Below, piece by piece: positions 7,644-15,833 of a DNA stretch of 20,449 bases; within the stretch, counting starts at the first letter, position 1; each line of letters begins with the position of its first letter. The translations under genes and the position numbers were made by a program. Source of the stretch: JAAFHN01 sp031421855 (GTDB lineage Bacteria; Pseudomonadota; Gammaproteobacteria; Burkholderiales; Burkholderiaceae_C); NCBI GenBank assembly GCA_031421855.1, contig JANOPN010000165.1, positions 1 through 20,449 of the forward strand, in the 5' to 3' direction. The notes beneath the pieces are model-generated. The model was not told the origin of the DNA and did no database searches. It was given only the letters and a program-made list of their open reading frames with translations.

Positions 7644-8537
7644 TCACGCCAATTGATCGGCTGCACGCTGGGCTTGGGCTGAGTTTTTGCGCCACACCAA
7701 GGCGACTTGTGTGGCGTGGCTCCACAGTCCCACGGGCAGGATCGCGGTGGCGTGGCCGCTGTGCAGTGCGGCGCTGTGGGCGCAGCAAGTCAGCAGCTCG
7801 GTGTGAGCGACGACGGACAGGCTGTAAAAATATGAAGGTGACTCCACCACGGGCGCGGGCGGGGTAAGGCCGTGGTTCAAAAACTCGTCGATCACGGCGG
7901 TGCGCGTGGTCGATTGCATCCCAGGCAAGATCCACGGCCAATGGCACAAATCTGCCCAGCTCACGCTGCGCTTGTCAGCCAGCGGGTGGTGCTTCGATGC
8001 CACGATGGACAGGCGGCTTTCATAGAGCACACGTTGCGCCAGGCCTTCAAATCCGCCTTGGTTGGCAACCGATGCGGGCACTCTGCCAAGCAAGAGGTCA
8101 ATTTCGCCATGGAGCAGCATGTGCATGAGCTGCTCGGCGCTGCCGTCCACGATTTGGAGGCGCCAAGCCGGGCTGCACGCCAACAACTTGCGCACGATGC
8201 CGGGCAAAACGGTGGTGGTGGTGTGCGGAAATGCGCCGATGCGCAGCAAAGGGGTCAGCGATCCATGCAGCGCAAACGACATCGCGCCGACTTCGCCCAG
8301 CACCGTGTGGCAGCGCGGCAGCAAGGCTTGCCCTGCCTCGGTAAGTGCCATGCCGCGCCCTTGGCGGCGAAACAAGCGGGTGCCAAACTGGGCTTCGATT
8401 TCTTTGAGCAGCATGCTCGCGGCAGACGGCGTCATCGCCAACTGTTCAGCGGTGGCTGCGAGCGAGCCCAAAGATGCCAGCAACACAACGAAGCGCAGGT
8501 GGCGCACGCGCAATTGGTCAAGTCGGATCGAGGGCAT
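7644..8537 (-). CDS. LysR-type transcriptional regulator
   Basis: 297 aa from ATG 8537; the open frame extends to a TTG at 8573, but the family N-terminus fits MPSIRLDQLRVRHLRFVVLL. The winged HTH covers about residues 8-65 (LGSLAATAEQLAMTPSAASMLLKEIEAQFGTRLFRR). The remainder is the periplasmic-binding-protein-like effector domain. Such proteins normally activate a divergent target when bound to a small ligand. Here the divergent gene is the Bug/TctC receptor, 109 nt away. I infer that this protein controls the receptor-sulfatase pair, and perhaps the porin. The ligand cannot be read from sequence. Confidence 0.9.
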   Translation of the reverse strand: MPSIRLDQLRVRHLRFVVLLASLGSLAATAEQLAMTPSAASMLLKEIEAQFGTRLFRRQGRGMALTEAGQALLPRCHTVLGEVGAMSFALHGSLTPLLRIGAFPHTTTTVLPGIVRKLLACSPAWRLQIVDGSAEQLMHMLLHGEIDLLLGRVPASVANQGGFEGLAQRVLYESRLSIVASKHHPLADKRSVSWADLCHWPWILPGMQSTTRTAVIDEFLNHGLTPPAPVVESPSYFYSLSVVAHTELLTCCAHSAALHSGHATAILPVGLWSHATQVALVWRKNSAQAQRAADQLA

Positions 8538-8604
8538 GGGGTGTGAGGTGTGGGTTGAATCAAGCCTGCCCAATGTTCAGAAATAACTGACGTTTAAGCC
8601 CGAA

Positions 8605-8620
8605 CAATTGAGCATTATTG
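8605..8620. promoter_or_regulatory. Candidate LysR operator in the lysR/tctC divergent gap
   Basis: CAATTGAGCATTATTG is an interrupted palindrome (CAAT, 8 nt, ATTG) located about 27-42 nt before the receptor ATG and 68 nt before the lysR start. AT-rich interrupted dyads in divergent gaps are the usual place for LysR-family binding. No strong -35/-10 pair could be fixed. Confidence 0.3.
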
Positions 8621-8646
8621 GAATGATAGTCCTCTAGAGTCGTCGA

Positions 8647-9657
8647 ATGAAATCTGATCAACTCGCCACGCATTTGACAAACTTGGGTCGGCTCAGCTCA
8701 CGCGCCGGTTGGCTGGGCGCGCTGCTGGTGTTTGCGATGGCATCTGTTGGCGCATCGGCTCAGGACTGGCCCAGCAAAGCGTTGACTTTGGTGGTTCCCT
8801 TTCCAGCAGGAGGCTCCAACGACGTGGCCGCGCGCGCCGTGGCCGAGGGTGTGCGCTCGAGGCTGGGGCAGTCGGTGGTGGTTGACAACAAGCCCGGCGC
8901 CAATGGCTCCTTGGGTGTGGAGTCTGTGCTTCGCGGTGCCAAAGATCACCACAGTTTTTTGGTGGCATCTGACTCGGTGTCGTTGCTGCCGCTGTTTCGC
9001 GCCACGCAGTGGGATCTGACGAAGTCGTTCTCACCGGTGGCAGTGTTGGCTTTTCAGCCTATCGTGCTGGTCACTGGGGCCAATTCAGGCATCAAGTCGA
9101 TCAAAGACTTGGAGGCTGCAGCTCGCGCCAAACCTAACCAAGTGGCCTACGCCACATCGGGGCAAGGCTCCATCCAACACTTGGTGGGTGAGCTTTTCTC
9201 GGTGAACCTGCGCATCGATTTGCTGCACGTGCCCTACAAAGGTGGCGGGCAGGCCGTCAATGATGTGATTGCCGGGCAGGTGCCGCTCGGTGTGTTGGGT
9301 GCCGCGGCGGTGCTGCCACACATCAAGTCAGGCCGACTCATCGCCCTGGCCGTGAGCACCCGCGAGCGCTCGCCCATGCTGCCCGCCACGCCCACTCTTT
9401 TGGAGGCTGGCGCGGGCGATGTGGATGTGTCGCAGTGGTCAGCGGTGTTCGCGCTCAGCGGAACGCCCGCACCGGTGATGGCACGGCTGCGGCGTGAAAT
9501 TGAAGACAGCTTGGCTGACCCTAAGCTGAAGCAGCAATTTTTGACATCGGCCATGGAGCCCGCCAGCATGCCCCCCGATGTATTTTTGAAGCGTATCGTG
9601 CAAGACCGTGAGCGCTGGGCCAAGCTCATCAAAGAGCGCAAAATTTCTTTGGATTGA
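8647..9657 (+). CDS. Bug/TctC-family periplasmic solute-binding receptor
   Basis: 336 aa. Long signal peptide with hydrophobic stretch at about 21-36 (GWLGALLVFAMASVGASA) and likely cleavage ASA-QD at 38/39. The mature start WPSKALTLVVPFPAGGSNDVAAR is the family hallmark that closes over a carboxylate. Later landmarks are PGANGSLG, YATSGQGSIQHL and LLHVPYKGGGQAVNDVIAGQV. Such receptors bind organic acids and related small anions. Many in Burkholderiales are orphans without TctA/TctB membrane partners, and none is present here. Divergent from lysR, and the sulfatase ATG comes 2 nt after its stop, so the two are co-transcribed. Substrate unknown; a sulfated or carboxylated compound is suggested only by the neighbour. 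Confidence 0.93.
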   Translation: MKSDQLATHLTNLGRLSSRAGWLGALLVFAMASVGASAQDWPSKALTLVVPFPAGGSNDVAARAVAEGVRSRLGQSVVVDNKPGANGSLGVESVLRGAKDHHSFLVASDSVSLLPLFRATQWDLTKSFSPVAVLAFQPIVLVTGANSGIKSIKDLEAAARAKPNQVAYATSGQGSIQHLVGELFSVNLRIDLLHVPYKGGGQAVNDVIAGQVPLGVLGAAAVLPHIKSGRLIALAVSTRERSPMLPATPTLLEAGAGDVDVSQWSAVFALSGTPAPVMARLRREIEDSLADPKLKQQFLTSAMEPASMPPDVFLKRIVQDRERWAKLIKERKISLD

Positions 9658-9659
9658 GC

Positions 9660-11030
9660 ATGGCCTCGACGAAAAATTCGCCCCACATCGTGTTGGTGCT
9701 GGCTGACAACCTGGGCTGGGGTGAGCTGGGTTGCTACGGTGGTGGCGCGATGCGGGGCGCACCTACACCCCGCATCGATGCCTTGGCCGAGCAAGGTCTC
9801 AAATGCCTCAATTTCAATGTGGAGAGCGACTGCGTTCCCACCCGCTCAGCGCTGATGACGGGCAGACACCCCATCCGAACGGGGGCTTTGCAGTCGGTGC
9901 CTGCGGGCTTGCCGCAGGGCATCCATCCTTGGGAGAGGACGCTGGCCCAACTGCTCAAAGCCGCGGGCTATGCCACTGGCATGTTTGGCAAATGGCACTT
10001 GGGCGACCGCGAAGGGCGCTTTCCGCACCAGCGGGGATTTGATGAATGGTTTGGCATCCCGCGCACGAGCAACGAGACCCTGTTCACGAGTGCGCCGGGT
10101 TTTGACCCCAGCGTGGTCGATGTGCCGCAGGTTATGCAGGGGCTGGCAGGCGAGAGCGCTCAATCGGTGGGCGACTATGACTTGGATCGCCGCCGCCGGA
10201 TCGACGCCGAGTTGACGCAACGATCGATTGACTTCATGCAAAGGCAAGTGGCCAAAGAGGTGCCGTTCTTTGTCTACGTGCCGCTCACGCATCTGCACTT
10301 TCCAACCCTGCCGCACCCTGATTTTGCAGGCAGAAGCGGCGTAGGCGATTTTGCCGATTCGATGATGGAGATGGATCACCGCGTGGGCCAGCTGATGGAT
10401 GCGGTGGACGAATTGGGCATCCGCGACAACACGCTGTTGATTTTTGCCAGTGACAACGGCCCGGAGTTTCGCAGGCCCTGGCGTGGCACGGCTGGGCCGT
10501 GGACCGGCACGTATCACACGGCCATGGAAGGCGGGGTGCGCGTGCCTTGCATCGTGCGCTGGCCGGGGCGCATCGCGCCGCGCCGCGAAAGCGACGAGAT
10601 CATCCACGTCACAGACTTGTTCACCACGTTGGTGGCCATTGGCGGCGGTTTGTTGCCAGACGATCGACCGGTTGACGGGGTGAATCAATTGGACTGGTGG
10701 ACGGGTGCGTCAGAACGCTCAGCCCGCGAAGGTTTTTTGTTCTACATCAAACGCGAATTGCGCGCCGTGAAGTGGCGCCACTGGAAGTTGCACTTCATCT
10801 TTGAGAGCGAGCCCAACCAAGGCCCCAAACACTTGGAGACGCCGTGGTTGTTCAACCTCAAACGTGACCCGAAAGAAGAAACCGACGTGTCCATGGACGA
10901 CGGCTGGGTGCGCGGCCCCATGCGCCGCATGGTGATGGCCTTTGAGCAGTCGCTGCGCGAACACCCACCGATTGCACCGGGCGCGACAGGTGAGCCCTTG
11001 CCTGTATTGGCGCCGTTTACCAAACACTAA
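9660..11030 (+). CDS. Sulfatase, Cys-type formylglycine family
   Basis: Alkaline-phosphatase-superfamily sulfatase, 456 aa from ATG 9660. The TTG at 9654 would sit inside the stop of the preceding gene. The signature DCVPTRSALMTGR carries C58, the residue converted to formylglycine. Other catalytic landmarks: ADNLGWGELG (D16, N17; the second metal Asp of the usual DD pair is Asn), FGKWHLGD (K111, H113), LTHLHFP (H211) and ASDNGPEF (D265, N266). No signal peptide is seen, so it probably works in the cytoplasm on an imported sulfate ester. It follows the Bug receptor by 2 nt. No formylglycine-generating enzyme gene is in the window. A related phosphonate or sulfamate hydrolase activity cannot be excluded. 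Confidence 0.92.
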   Translation: MASTKNSPHIVLVLADNLGWGELGCYGGGAMRGAPTPRIDALAEQGLKCLNFNVESDCVPTRSALMTGRHPIRTGALQSVPAGLPQGIHPWERTLAQLLKAAGYATGMFGKWHLGDREGRFPHQRGFDEWFGIPRTSNETLFTSAPGFDPSVVDVPQVMQGLAGESAQSVGDYDLDRRRRIDAELTQRSIDFMQRQVAKEVPFFVYVPLTHLHFPTLPHPDFAGRSGVGDFADSMMEMDHRVGQLMDAVDELGIRDNTLLIFASDNGPEFRRPWRGTAGPWTGTYHTAMEGGVRVPCIVRWPGRIAPRRESDEIIHVTDLFTTLVAIGGGLLPDDRPVDGVNQLDWWTGASERSAREGFLFYIKRELRAVKWRHWKLHFIFESEPNQGPKHLETPWLFNLKRDPKEETDVSMDDGWVRGPMRRMVMAFEQSLREHPPIAPGATGEPLPVLAPFTKH

Positions 11031-11083
11031 ACGCCGATTTTCGATTTCATCAACTGCCTCAACTCCAAAAAAAGGAACATCTC

Positions 11084-12121
11084 ATGTCACGCACCACTCC
11101 CTTTGCCGCGCATGCCCCAGCTTGTGTGGGGTCTATTGCCTTGGCCTGCCTGACGTTGTTGGCATCAGCTGCGCAAGCTCAGAGCACCGTTACCATCTAC
11201 GGTCGGATGACCACGACCATCAACCAAGTCGAAACTGGCAGCGCTACGGTGCGCGAGCTGCGTGATAACGCGTCTCGCGTGGGCTTTCGTGGGGTAGAAG
11301 ACTTGGGTGGAGGCATGGGGGCGTTTTTCGGCTTGGAGTTGGGCTTGGGTGCGGATTCGGGTGATTTGGGTGTGCCTGCGTTTCGCAACAGCTTTGTGGG
11401 CCTGCGTGGTGGTTGGGGCGCCTTGGCGCTGGGTCGTTTGGATTCAGCCAATCCAACAGGCTCGCCGCTGTACTCGCAAATCATCGAAATTACCCATTTC
11501 GCGCCCAACGATGCGGGTGCCACGGCCACGAGCACGTCGATGCAAAACGCGCGCAACCGCACGTCCAACAGCATTGGCTATTCGAGCCCGCAGTGGAATG
11601 GGCTCACCGTGAGGGCGCGCCATTACTTTCGCGGAGCGAACACGGTGGCCGAAGCAGAAGACGCAGCCAAGTCCTGGGATTTGGGTTTGAGCTACAAAGC
11701 CGGCCCCATCAAGGCCGCGCTGGGCTACGCAAAAGACACGCGCAAAGCTGGCTTGCTTGCCAATGAGTTTGACGACAAGTGGCAAGCGGGTCTGAACTAC
11801 GAAGTGATGCCAGGCCTTGAGCTGTATGGTCTGGCAGGAAAAGACCGCTACAACAACACGGTTACGCGTCGCCGCAATGTGGACTACTCGGTTCTGGGTG
11901 GTGCTTACACGAAAGGCCAGCACAAAGTCGTCTTCAATTCGATGGCGCGCGATGTGCAAACCTCGTTGACAGGCGAGCGCAAGCGTTCCCAATTGAGCTA
12001 CCAATACTTCATGTCGAAACGCACCGATTTGCAAGCTTTCTACGACCGCGACAGCATCGACTCGAGCCGCAGCAACGTGCGGGTGCGAGCTGTAGGCTTT
12101 GGCGTTCGACACAACTTTTGA
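11084..12121 (+). CDS. Gram-negative trimeric porin (porin_4 type)
   Basis: 345 aa outer-membrane beta-barrel. Signal peptide 1-32 (IALACLTLLASAAQA, cleavage before QSTVTIYG). The mature N-terminus STVTIYGRMTTTINQ and the internal SRVGFRGVEDLGGGMGAFFGLE are hallmarks of betaproteobacterial general porins. The protein ends GFGVRHNF with the C-terminal Phe needed for Bam recognition. AAGGA lies about 9 nt before ATG 11084. It is 53 nt after the sulfatase stop and may belong to the same transcript, providing outer-membrane entry for the substrate. No obvious terminator separates it from the sulfatase. Confidence 0.95.
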   Translation: MSRTTPFAAHAPACVGSIALACLTLLASAAQAQSTVTIYGRMTTTINQVETGSATVRELRDNASRVGFRGVEDLGGGMGAFFGLELGLGADSGDLGVPAFRNSFVGLRGGWGALALGRLDSANPTGSPLYSQIIEITHFAPNDAGATATSTSMQNARNRTSNSIGYSSPQWNGLTVRARHYFRGANTVAEAEDAAKSWDLGLSYKAGPIKAALGYAKDTRKAGLLANEFDDKWQAGLNYEVMPGLELYGLAGKDRYNNTVTRRRNVDYSVLGGAYTKGQHKVVFNSMARDVQTSLTGERKRSQLSYQYFMSKRTDLQAFYDRDSIDSSRSNVRVRAVGFGVRHNF

Positions 12122-12254
12122 TTGATTAGGACTGACGCAAAACCGCCCCAGCCGCGTTGCAGCTCCTAGCCGTGCTACCCGCACTGTCGTCGTCGCTGCG
12201 CCTTGCTGGGACAATTTTGTGTAAGTCGCACAGTCCATGACGCAGGAGCCAGGT

Positions 12255-13901
12255 ATGCCCAACGCCGTCCAAACCGCCGTGTGCAAGCGTTGGACTTCTG
12301 GCGCGCTCGCGCTGGTCGTCTCTGTTTGTCTTGCGCAACTGCACAGCCCCACGTTTGCGCAGTTTGATCCAGCCAAGGTGGCGGCGCAGCCTGAAGCCAT
12401 CGCGCGCCAGTTCCCCGATCCACAAGTGCCGCCCAAATCCCCGGGCTTTGCACCTAACCGGACGGATTTCACCTTGCACGCAGAGTCATTGGCGTTTTTG
12501 CAAGGCCTTTCTCAGCAATCGACTCGCATTGCACTCGAACCCCTTGGGGCCTCGCAACAGGGGCGCTCCATCGTGGCGGCGGTTTTGACGGGTCAGCGTG
12601 GGTTTGACGCGAAGCTGCCCACGGTGATGTTGCTCGCCCTGCAACACGGCAACGAGCCAGCTGGAGGGGAAGCGGCGTTGGTGATCGCGCAGATGCTGTC
12701 TCAGCAGCGTAGCGCGCTGCTGGAACGTGTCAACGTGGTCATCGTGCCACGCGTCAACCCAGACGCGGCCGAGCGCTTTGGACGCGAATCGGCCAACGGG
12801 ATCGATGTCAACCGCGATCATTTGTTGCTGCGCACGCCGGAGGCAAGCGCCGTCGCCTCAGCAATTGCTCGGTTCAGCCCCCAAGTGGTTGCGGACTTGC
12901 ACGAGTTCACCGTGGCCGGCCGTTGGATGACTAAGTTTGGCGCAGTGATGCGCGACGACGCGCTGCTGCAAGGCGCGACTGTGGGTAATTTGAGCCCCAT
13001 CGTTGACCGCGCTCAAGCCCGCTACTTGCAAGTGGCTCGCAGCGCCATCGAGCAAGCTGGCTACCGCATGGCTGACTATCACACCGCGTCGAACGATCCG
13101 AAAGATCTGACGGTGTCAATGGGTGGCGTGAACGCCGACACCGGCCGCAACGTGGCCGGCCTTCGCAACACCATCAGCTTGTTGATTGAAACCCGAGGTG
13201 TTGGCATTGGCCGCGCTCATTTCGCTCGCCGCGTCAACAGCCATGTGCTGGCGTCCATGGCGCTGATCGAGACAGCTGCTTCCGACGGCGCAGCCTTGGT
13301 TCAGATGCAGCGCAGCGCCGAATCTCAGCTCGCCCAGCGCTCTTGCAGCGGCAGCATGGCCGTCAGTGTGCGTCAAACACCGCAGCGGCGCGAGCTGTCA
13401 TTTTTGGATGCAACAAGCGGCGCTCCACGCGAAGTCAGCGTTGACTGGCGTTCTTCTCTCGTGTTGACACTCGAGCGTGAGCGCAGCTGGCCTTGTGGCT
13501 ATTTGGTTGCCGCCACTCAGAGCCTAGCGCTTCAACGCCTGCGTGACTTGGGCGTTCGACTCGACGCTGTGCAAACCAATCAGTTGGCTCAGACTTGGCA
13601 AGTGGAGAACTACATCGTTCAAGCTGATTTGAGCACGCAGCGCCAAGATGCACGCGGTGCCATTGCAGATGCGCAAGGCAACATTCGGCTGCTTCAGGTC
13701 CAAACCCAGCCGCAACAGCTCGCTTTGATTGAACCCGCCTTTTATGTCTCAATGGACCAGCCCCTGGCCGCGCTGATTGCCGCTGCCTTGGAGCCGGACA
13801 CTCAAAACAGTTTTGCCGCCAACCGATTGGTGACCATTGAAGCAGGCCAACTTCGCCGCGTGATGAGACGACCGGATCCTGCCTCTTTGAAGAATAATTA
13901 G
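12255..13901 (+). CDS. Secreted M14-family zinc carboxypeptidase-like protein
   Basis: 548 aa from ATG 12255, chosen over the ATG at 12237 because AGGAG (12244-12248) stands 6 nt before it. Signal peptide ALALVVSVCLAQLHSPTFA with cleavage near 35/36. The zinc triad of M14 peptidases is visible: HGNE (H131, E134) and DLHEF (H216). NPD (168-170) and DVNRD (R187) match the substrate-binding part, and IETRG (E312) fits the catalytic Glu. The ~220 residues after 330 are not recognised and may be an accessory domain. Likely periplasmic, releasing amino acids or amidated groups. It follows the porin by 133 nt with its own ribosome site, and a dedicated promoter could not be fixed. Confidence 0.87.
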   Translation: MPNAVQTAVCKRWTSGALALVVSVCLAQLHSPTFAQFDPAKVAAQPEAIARQFPDPQVPPKSPGFAPNRTDFTLHAESLAFLQGLSQQSTRIALEPLGASQQGRSIVAAVLTGQRGFDAKLPTVMLLALQHGNEPAGGEAALVIAQMLSQQRSALLERVNVVIVPRVNPDAAERFGRESANGIDVNRDHLLLRTPEASAVASAIARFSPQVVADLHEFTVAGRWMTKFGAVMRDDALLQGATVGNLSPIVDRAQARYLQVARSAIEQAGYRMADYHTASNDPKDLTVSMGGVNADTGRNVAGLRNTISLLIETRGVGIGRAHFARRVNSHVLASMALIETAASDGAALVQMQRSAESQLAQRSCSGSMAVSVRQTPQRRELSFLDATSGAPREVSVDWRSSLVLTLERERSWPCGYLVAATQSLALQRLRDLGVRLDAVQTNQLAQTWQVENYIVQADLSTQRQDARGAIADAQGNIRLLQVQTQPQQLALIEPAFYVSMDQPLAALIAAALEPDTQNSFAANRLVTIEAGQLRRVMRRPDPASLKNN

Positions 13902-13946
13902 ACTTTCAACCCCCATGCGGCGCTTGCCGCTCGATGATCGACTCAC

Positions 13947-15269
13947 ATGAACCCAACATTGACTTTCCTGTCCGCAGTTCTTGGCACGTTGGCGCTCACG
14001 CTAGCGGGCTGTGCAAGCGCGCCGCCTGCCCCAACTGAAGCAGCGCCGTTGGTGCAAGCCTGCCCTGCGGCTGAGTTGCCTGCGGGCACCCGCTGCCTGA
14101 GGGGGCAAGACTCTGTTGGCGCGCATTACTTGATCGCAGTGCCTGAGCAGTGGAGTGGGGTGCTGGTTGTGCACGCACACGGTGGGCCGTCACTTGGCGC
14201 GCCGCAAGCCAGTCGCGCCGATGAAGACATCAAGCGCTGGGCCATCACGGTGCGACAAGGCCATGCCTGGGCAGGTTCGGTGTTTCGCCAAGGCGGCTTT
14301 GCCGTCACGACCGCAGCCGAAGACACTGAGCGGGTTCGAAACATCTTTGTGCAACACGTGGCTAAACCACGAAAAACCTTGCTTCATGGTCAGTCTTGGG
14401 GCGCGATGGTCGCCACCCGAGCGGCCGAGTTGTACCCCAAGTCGTGGGACGGCATGCTGCTGACCAGCGGTGTAGTGGCCGGGCCCGCGACTTACGACTT
14501 CAGACTGGATCTGCGCGCCATCTACCAGCACCTGTGCGGCAATCACCCGCGCGCAGATGAGCCCCAATACCCGCTGTCCATTGGCTTGCCCGTCGGCAGC
14601 AAGCTCACCAACGCTGAGCTCGCCAAGCGGGCAGATGACTGTTTGGGCGTGGCAAAGCCTGCGGCCCAGCGCACGCCTGAGCAGACGCAAAAGCTGAAAA
14701 CCATCGTCGATGTGCTGAAAATTCCGGCAAGTTCGGTCGTTTCGCACCTGAATTGGGGCACCTTCACCCTGCGAGATGTCGTGGTCAAGAACGGCGGCAT
14801 CAGCCCATTTGGTAACGAGAAGGTGCGGTACGTGGGCTCGTCCGACGATGCGGCGCTCAATGCTGCACTGAAGCGCTTCGCGCTGGATACCCAAGCGGCG
14901 CAGCGCTTCAGCGCCGATGTCGATCACGGTGGTCGCTTTTCGATGCCCGTGCTAACCGCTCACGGCGTCGACGATGCAACCGTGTTCGTCGAAGGCCACC
15001 ACACACTGCGCCAACGCATGGCAAGTGCGGGTACTGAGGCGCGTTTGGTGCAAACCTTCGTGAACTCGGCAGAGCACAGCTATTGGGGCGATGCCATGTA
15101 TCCCCCGTTGTTCGAATCCTTGCTGGGCTGGTTAGAAAAAGGCCAAAAGCCCACGCCGACCGGCATTGCTGACCGATGTCGGGCAATGACTAGCGCGGCG
15201 ACTGCGCAGTGCCGATTCATGCCCGACTACAGCGTCAAGCCACTGGCCTCTAGGATTTTGGTGCGCTGA
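13947..15269 (+). CDS. Lipoprotein alpha/beta hydrolase
   Basis: 440 aa. Type II signal with lipobox LTLAGC (C22), so lipid-anchored, probably facing the periplasm. Alpha/beta-hydrolase features: oxyanion-type HAHGG (76-80), nucleophile elbow HGQSWGAM with Ser150, a late LTAHGVDD with Asp342 or Asp343, and SAEHSYWG with His377. Several Cys (39, 50, 197, 232 and a C-terminal pair) could form disulfides. It lies 45 nt after the M14 peptidase on the same strand, likely co-transcribed, giving two extracytoplasmic hydrolases in a row. Esterase or peptidase activity cannot be told apart from sequence. No strong Shine-Dalgarno is seen before ATG 13947. Confidence 0.85.
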   Translation: MNPTLTFLSAVLGTLALTLAGCASAPPAPTEAAPLVQACPAAELPAGTRCLRGQDSVGAHYLIAVPEQWSGVLVVHAHGGPSLGAPQASRADEDIKRWAITVRQGHAWAGSVFRQGGFAVTTAAEDTERVRNIFVQHVAKPRKTLLHGQSWGAMVATRAAELYPKSWDGMLLTSGVVAGPATYDFRLDLRAIYQHLCGNHPRADEPQYPLSIGLPVGSKLTNAELAKRADDCLGVAKPAAQRTPEQTQKLKTIVDVLKIPASSVVSHLNWGTFTLRDVVVKNGGISPFGNEKVRYVGSSDDAALNAALKRFALDTQAAQRFSADVDHGGRFSMPVLTAHGVDDATVFVEGHHTLRQRMASAGTEARLVQTFVNSAEHSYWGDAMYPPLFESLLGWLEKGQKPTPTGIADRCRAMTSAATAQCRFMPDYSVKPLASRILVR

Positions 15270-15310
15270 AACCAACCGCGCAAGCAGAACTGGATCGGTC
15301 AAAATTCACT

Positions 15311-15374
15311 TCAATATAAATAGCGTTAAGCCCAATGAATCCGGAGACCAGAGGCTGAAAACATCCAAAAAACG
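15311..15374. repeat. 64-nt dispersed repeat, right copy
   Basis: Partner of 7477-7540, 45/64 identity with core at 15331-15350 (CCCAATGAATCCGGAGACCA). It lies 17 nt beyond the stop of the minus-strand xerC remnant and 41 nt after the plus-strand hydrolase stop. Together the two copies bracket the accessory block from lysR to the lipoprotein hydrolase. No gene is recognised between 15270 and 15391. Confidence 0.7.
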
Positions 15375-15391
15375 TCTGGCGGAGTCAAAAA

Positions 15392-15646
15392 TCAAGGCTT
15401 GAACTTCGCCCTTGGATGCGCTTTGTCGTAGACCGCTGCGAGGTGTTGAAAATCGAGCCTTGTGTAGACCTGTGTGGTGCTGATGTTGGCGTGGCCGAGG
15501 AGTTCTTGGACGGCTTGCAGGTCGCCGCTGGACTGCAGGATGTGGCTGGCGAAGCTGTGTCGCAGCATGTGGGGGTGAACGGGTGTCGCCAAACCGGCGG
15601 CGAGCGGTCGGGCGCAAACGGAATTTGACTGTTGATGAAATGGCAA
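15392..15646 (-). pseudogene. xerC: C-terminal remnant of tyrosine recombinase XerC
   Basis: The ~84-codon frame carries the end of a XerC-type recombinase: AGLATPVHPHMLRHSFASHI, LLGHANISTTQVYTRLDFQ, then the natural-looking end AHPRAKFKP. With numbering from the ATG at 15646, H26, R29, H52 and the nucleophile Y61 are spaced exactly as H240, R243, H266 and Y275 of E. coli XerC. Everything before about 15625 is gone, including the first catalytic Arg, the Lys and the N-terminal core-binding domain (about 220 residues). It cannot recombine by itself. The similarity stops where the cas1 upstream region begins, so the break coincides with the edge of the CRISPR-Cas segment. Confidence 0.85.
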
Positions 15647-15714
15647 AACTTGAGTCGTGGAATTGCTAGCCTGCAGTGATTTCGGTATTCATCTGAATTG
15701 TCGGAATGGCTGCT

Positions 15715-15794
15715 TCGAACTTTGCGCGGCGCCAACCGCTTGCGTTCAACCAGCCGACAATGCAAGTTCGCGCATGACTCCTTGCAAAGTTCGA
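15715..15794. repeat. 11-bp inverted repeat between xerC remnant and cas1
   Basis: TCGAACTTTGC (15715-15725) and its exact complement GCAAAGTTCGA (15784-15794), 58 nt apart, lie in the 158-nt stretch between the xerC remnant and the cas1 promoter, which holds no gene that I can see. It could be a folded RNA, a protein site, or a scar of the element that carried the cas genes. The function is unknown. Confidence 0.5.
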
Positions 15795-15804
15795 TGAGTC
15801 GTGA

Positions 15805-15833
15805 TTGAATTCGCCGCTACAACTGGATATAAA
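15805..15833 (+). promoter_or_regulatory. Sigma70-type promoter of cas1-cas3
   Basis: TTGAAT (15805-15810), a 17-nt spacer, then TATAAA (15828-15833): 4/6 and 5/6 matches to consensus at ideal spacing. Transcription should begin near 15840, only about 16 nt before the cas1 ATG, with GGGGG at 15846-15850 as ribosome site. The position argues against any cas1 start upstream of 15856. Confidence 0.65.

Noticed and set aside
7872..8546. Plus-strand 224-codon frame
   Set aside because: Antisense shadow of the LysR gene, rich in His/Gln/Arg with no motif.
9846..10688. Minus-strand 280-codon frame
   Set aside because: Antisense of the sulfatase, whose catalytic motifs are all in the plus frame.
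11444..12472. Long minus-strand frame of 342 codons
   Set aside because: It shadows the porin and the start of the M14 peptidase, both of which have clear signal peptides and family motifs; no recognisable domain in the shadow.
13917..13930. GCGGC-GCTT-GCCGC hairpin between the M14 peptidase and hydrolase genes
   Set aside because: Only five pairs with no U-run; a terminator cannot be supported and the genes look co-transcribed.
15306..15385. Minus-strand peptide ending WSPDSLGLTLFILK, also found as WSPDSLGL at the left repeat
   Set aside because: The peptide likeness comes from the shared 64-nt repeat; base differences are spread evenly over the three codon positions, and neither copy has a start and ribosome site, so no gene is claimed.
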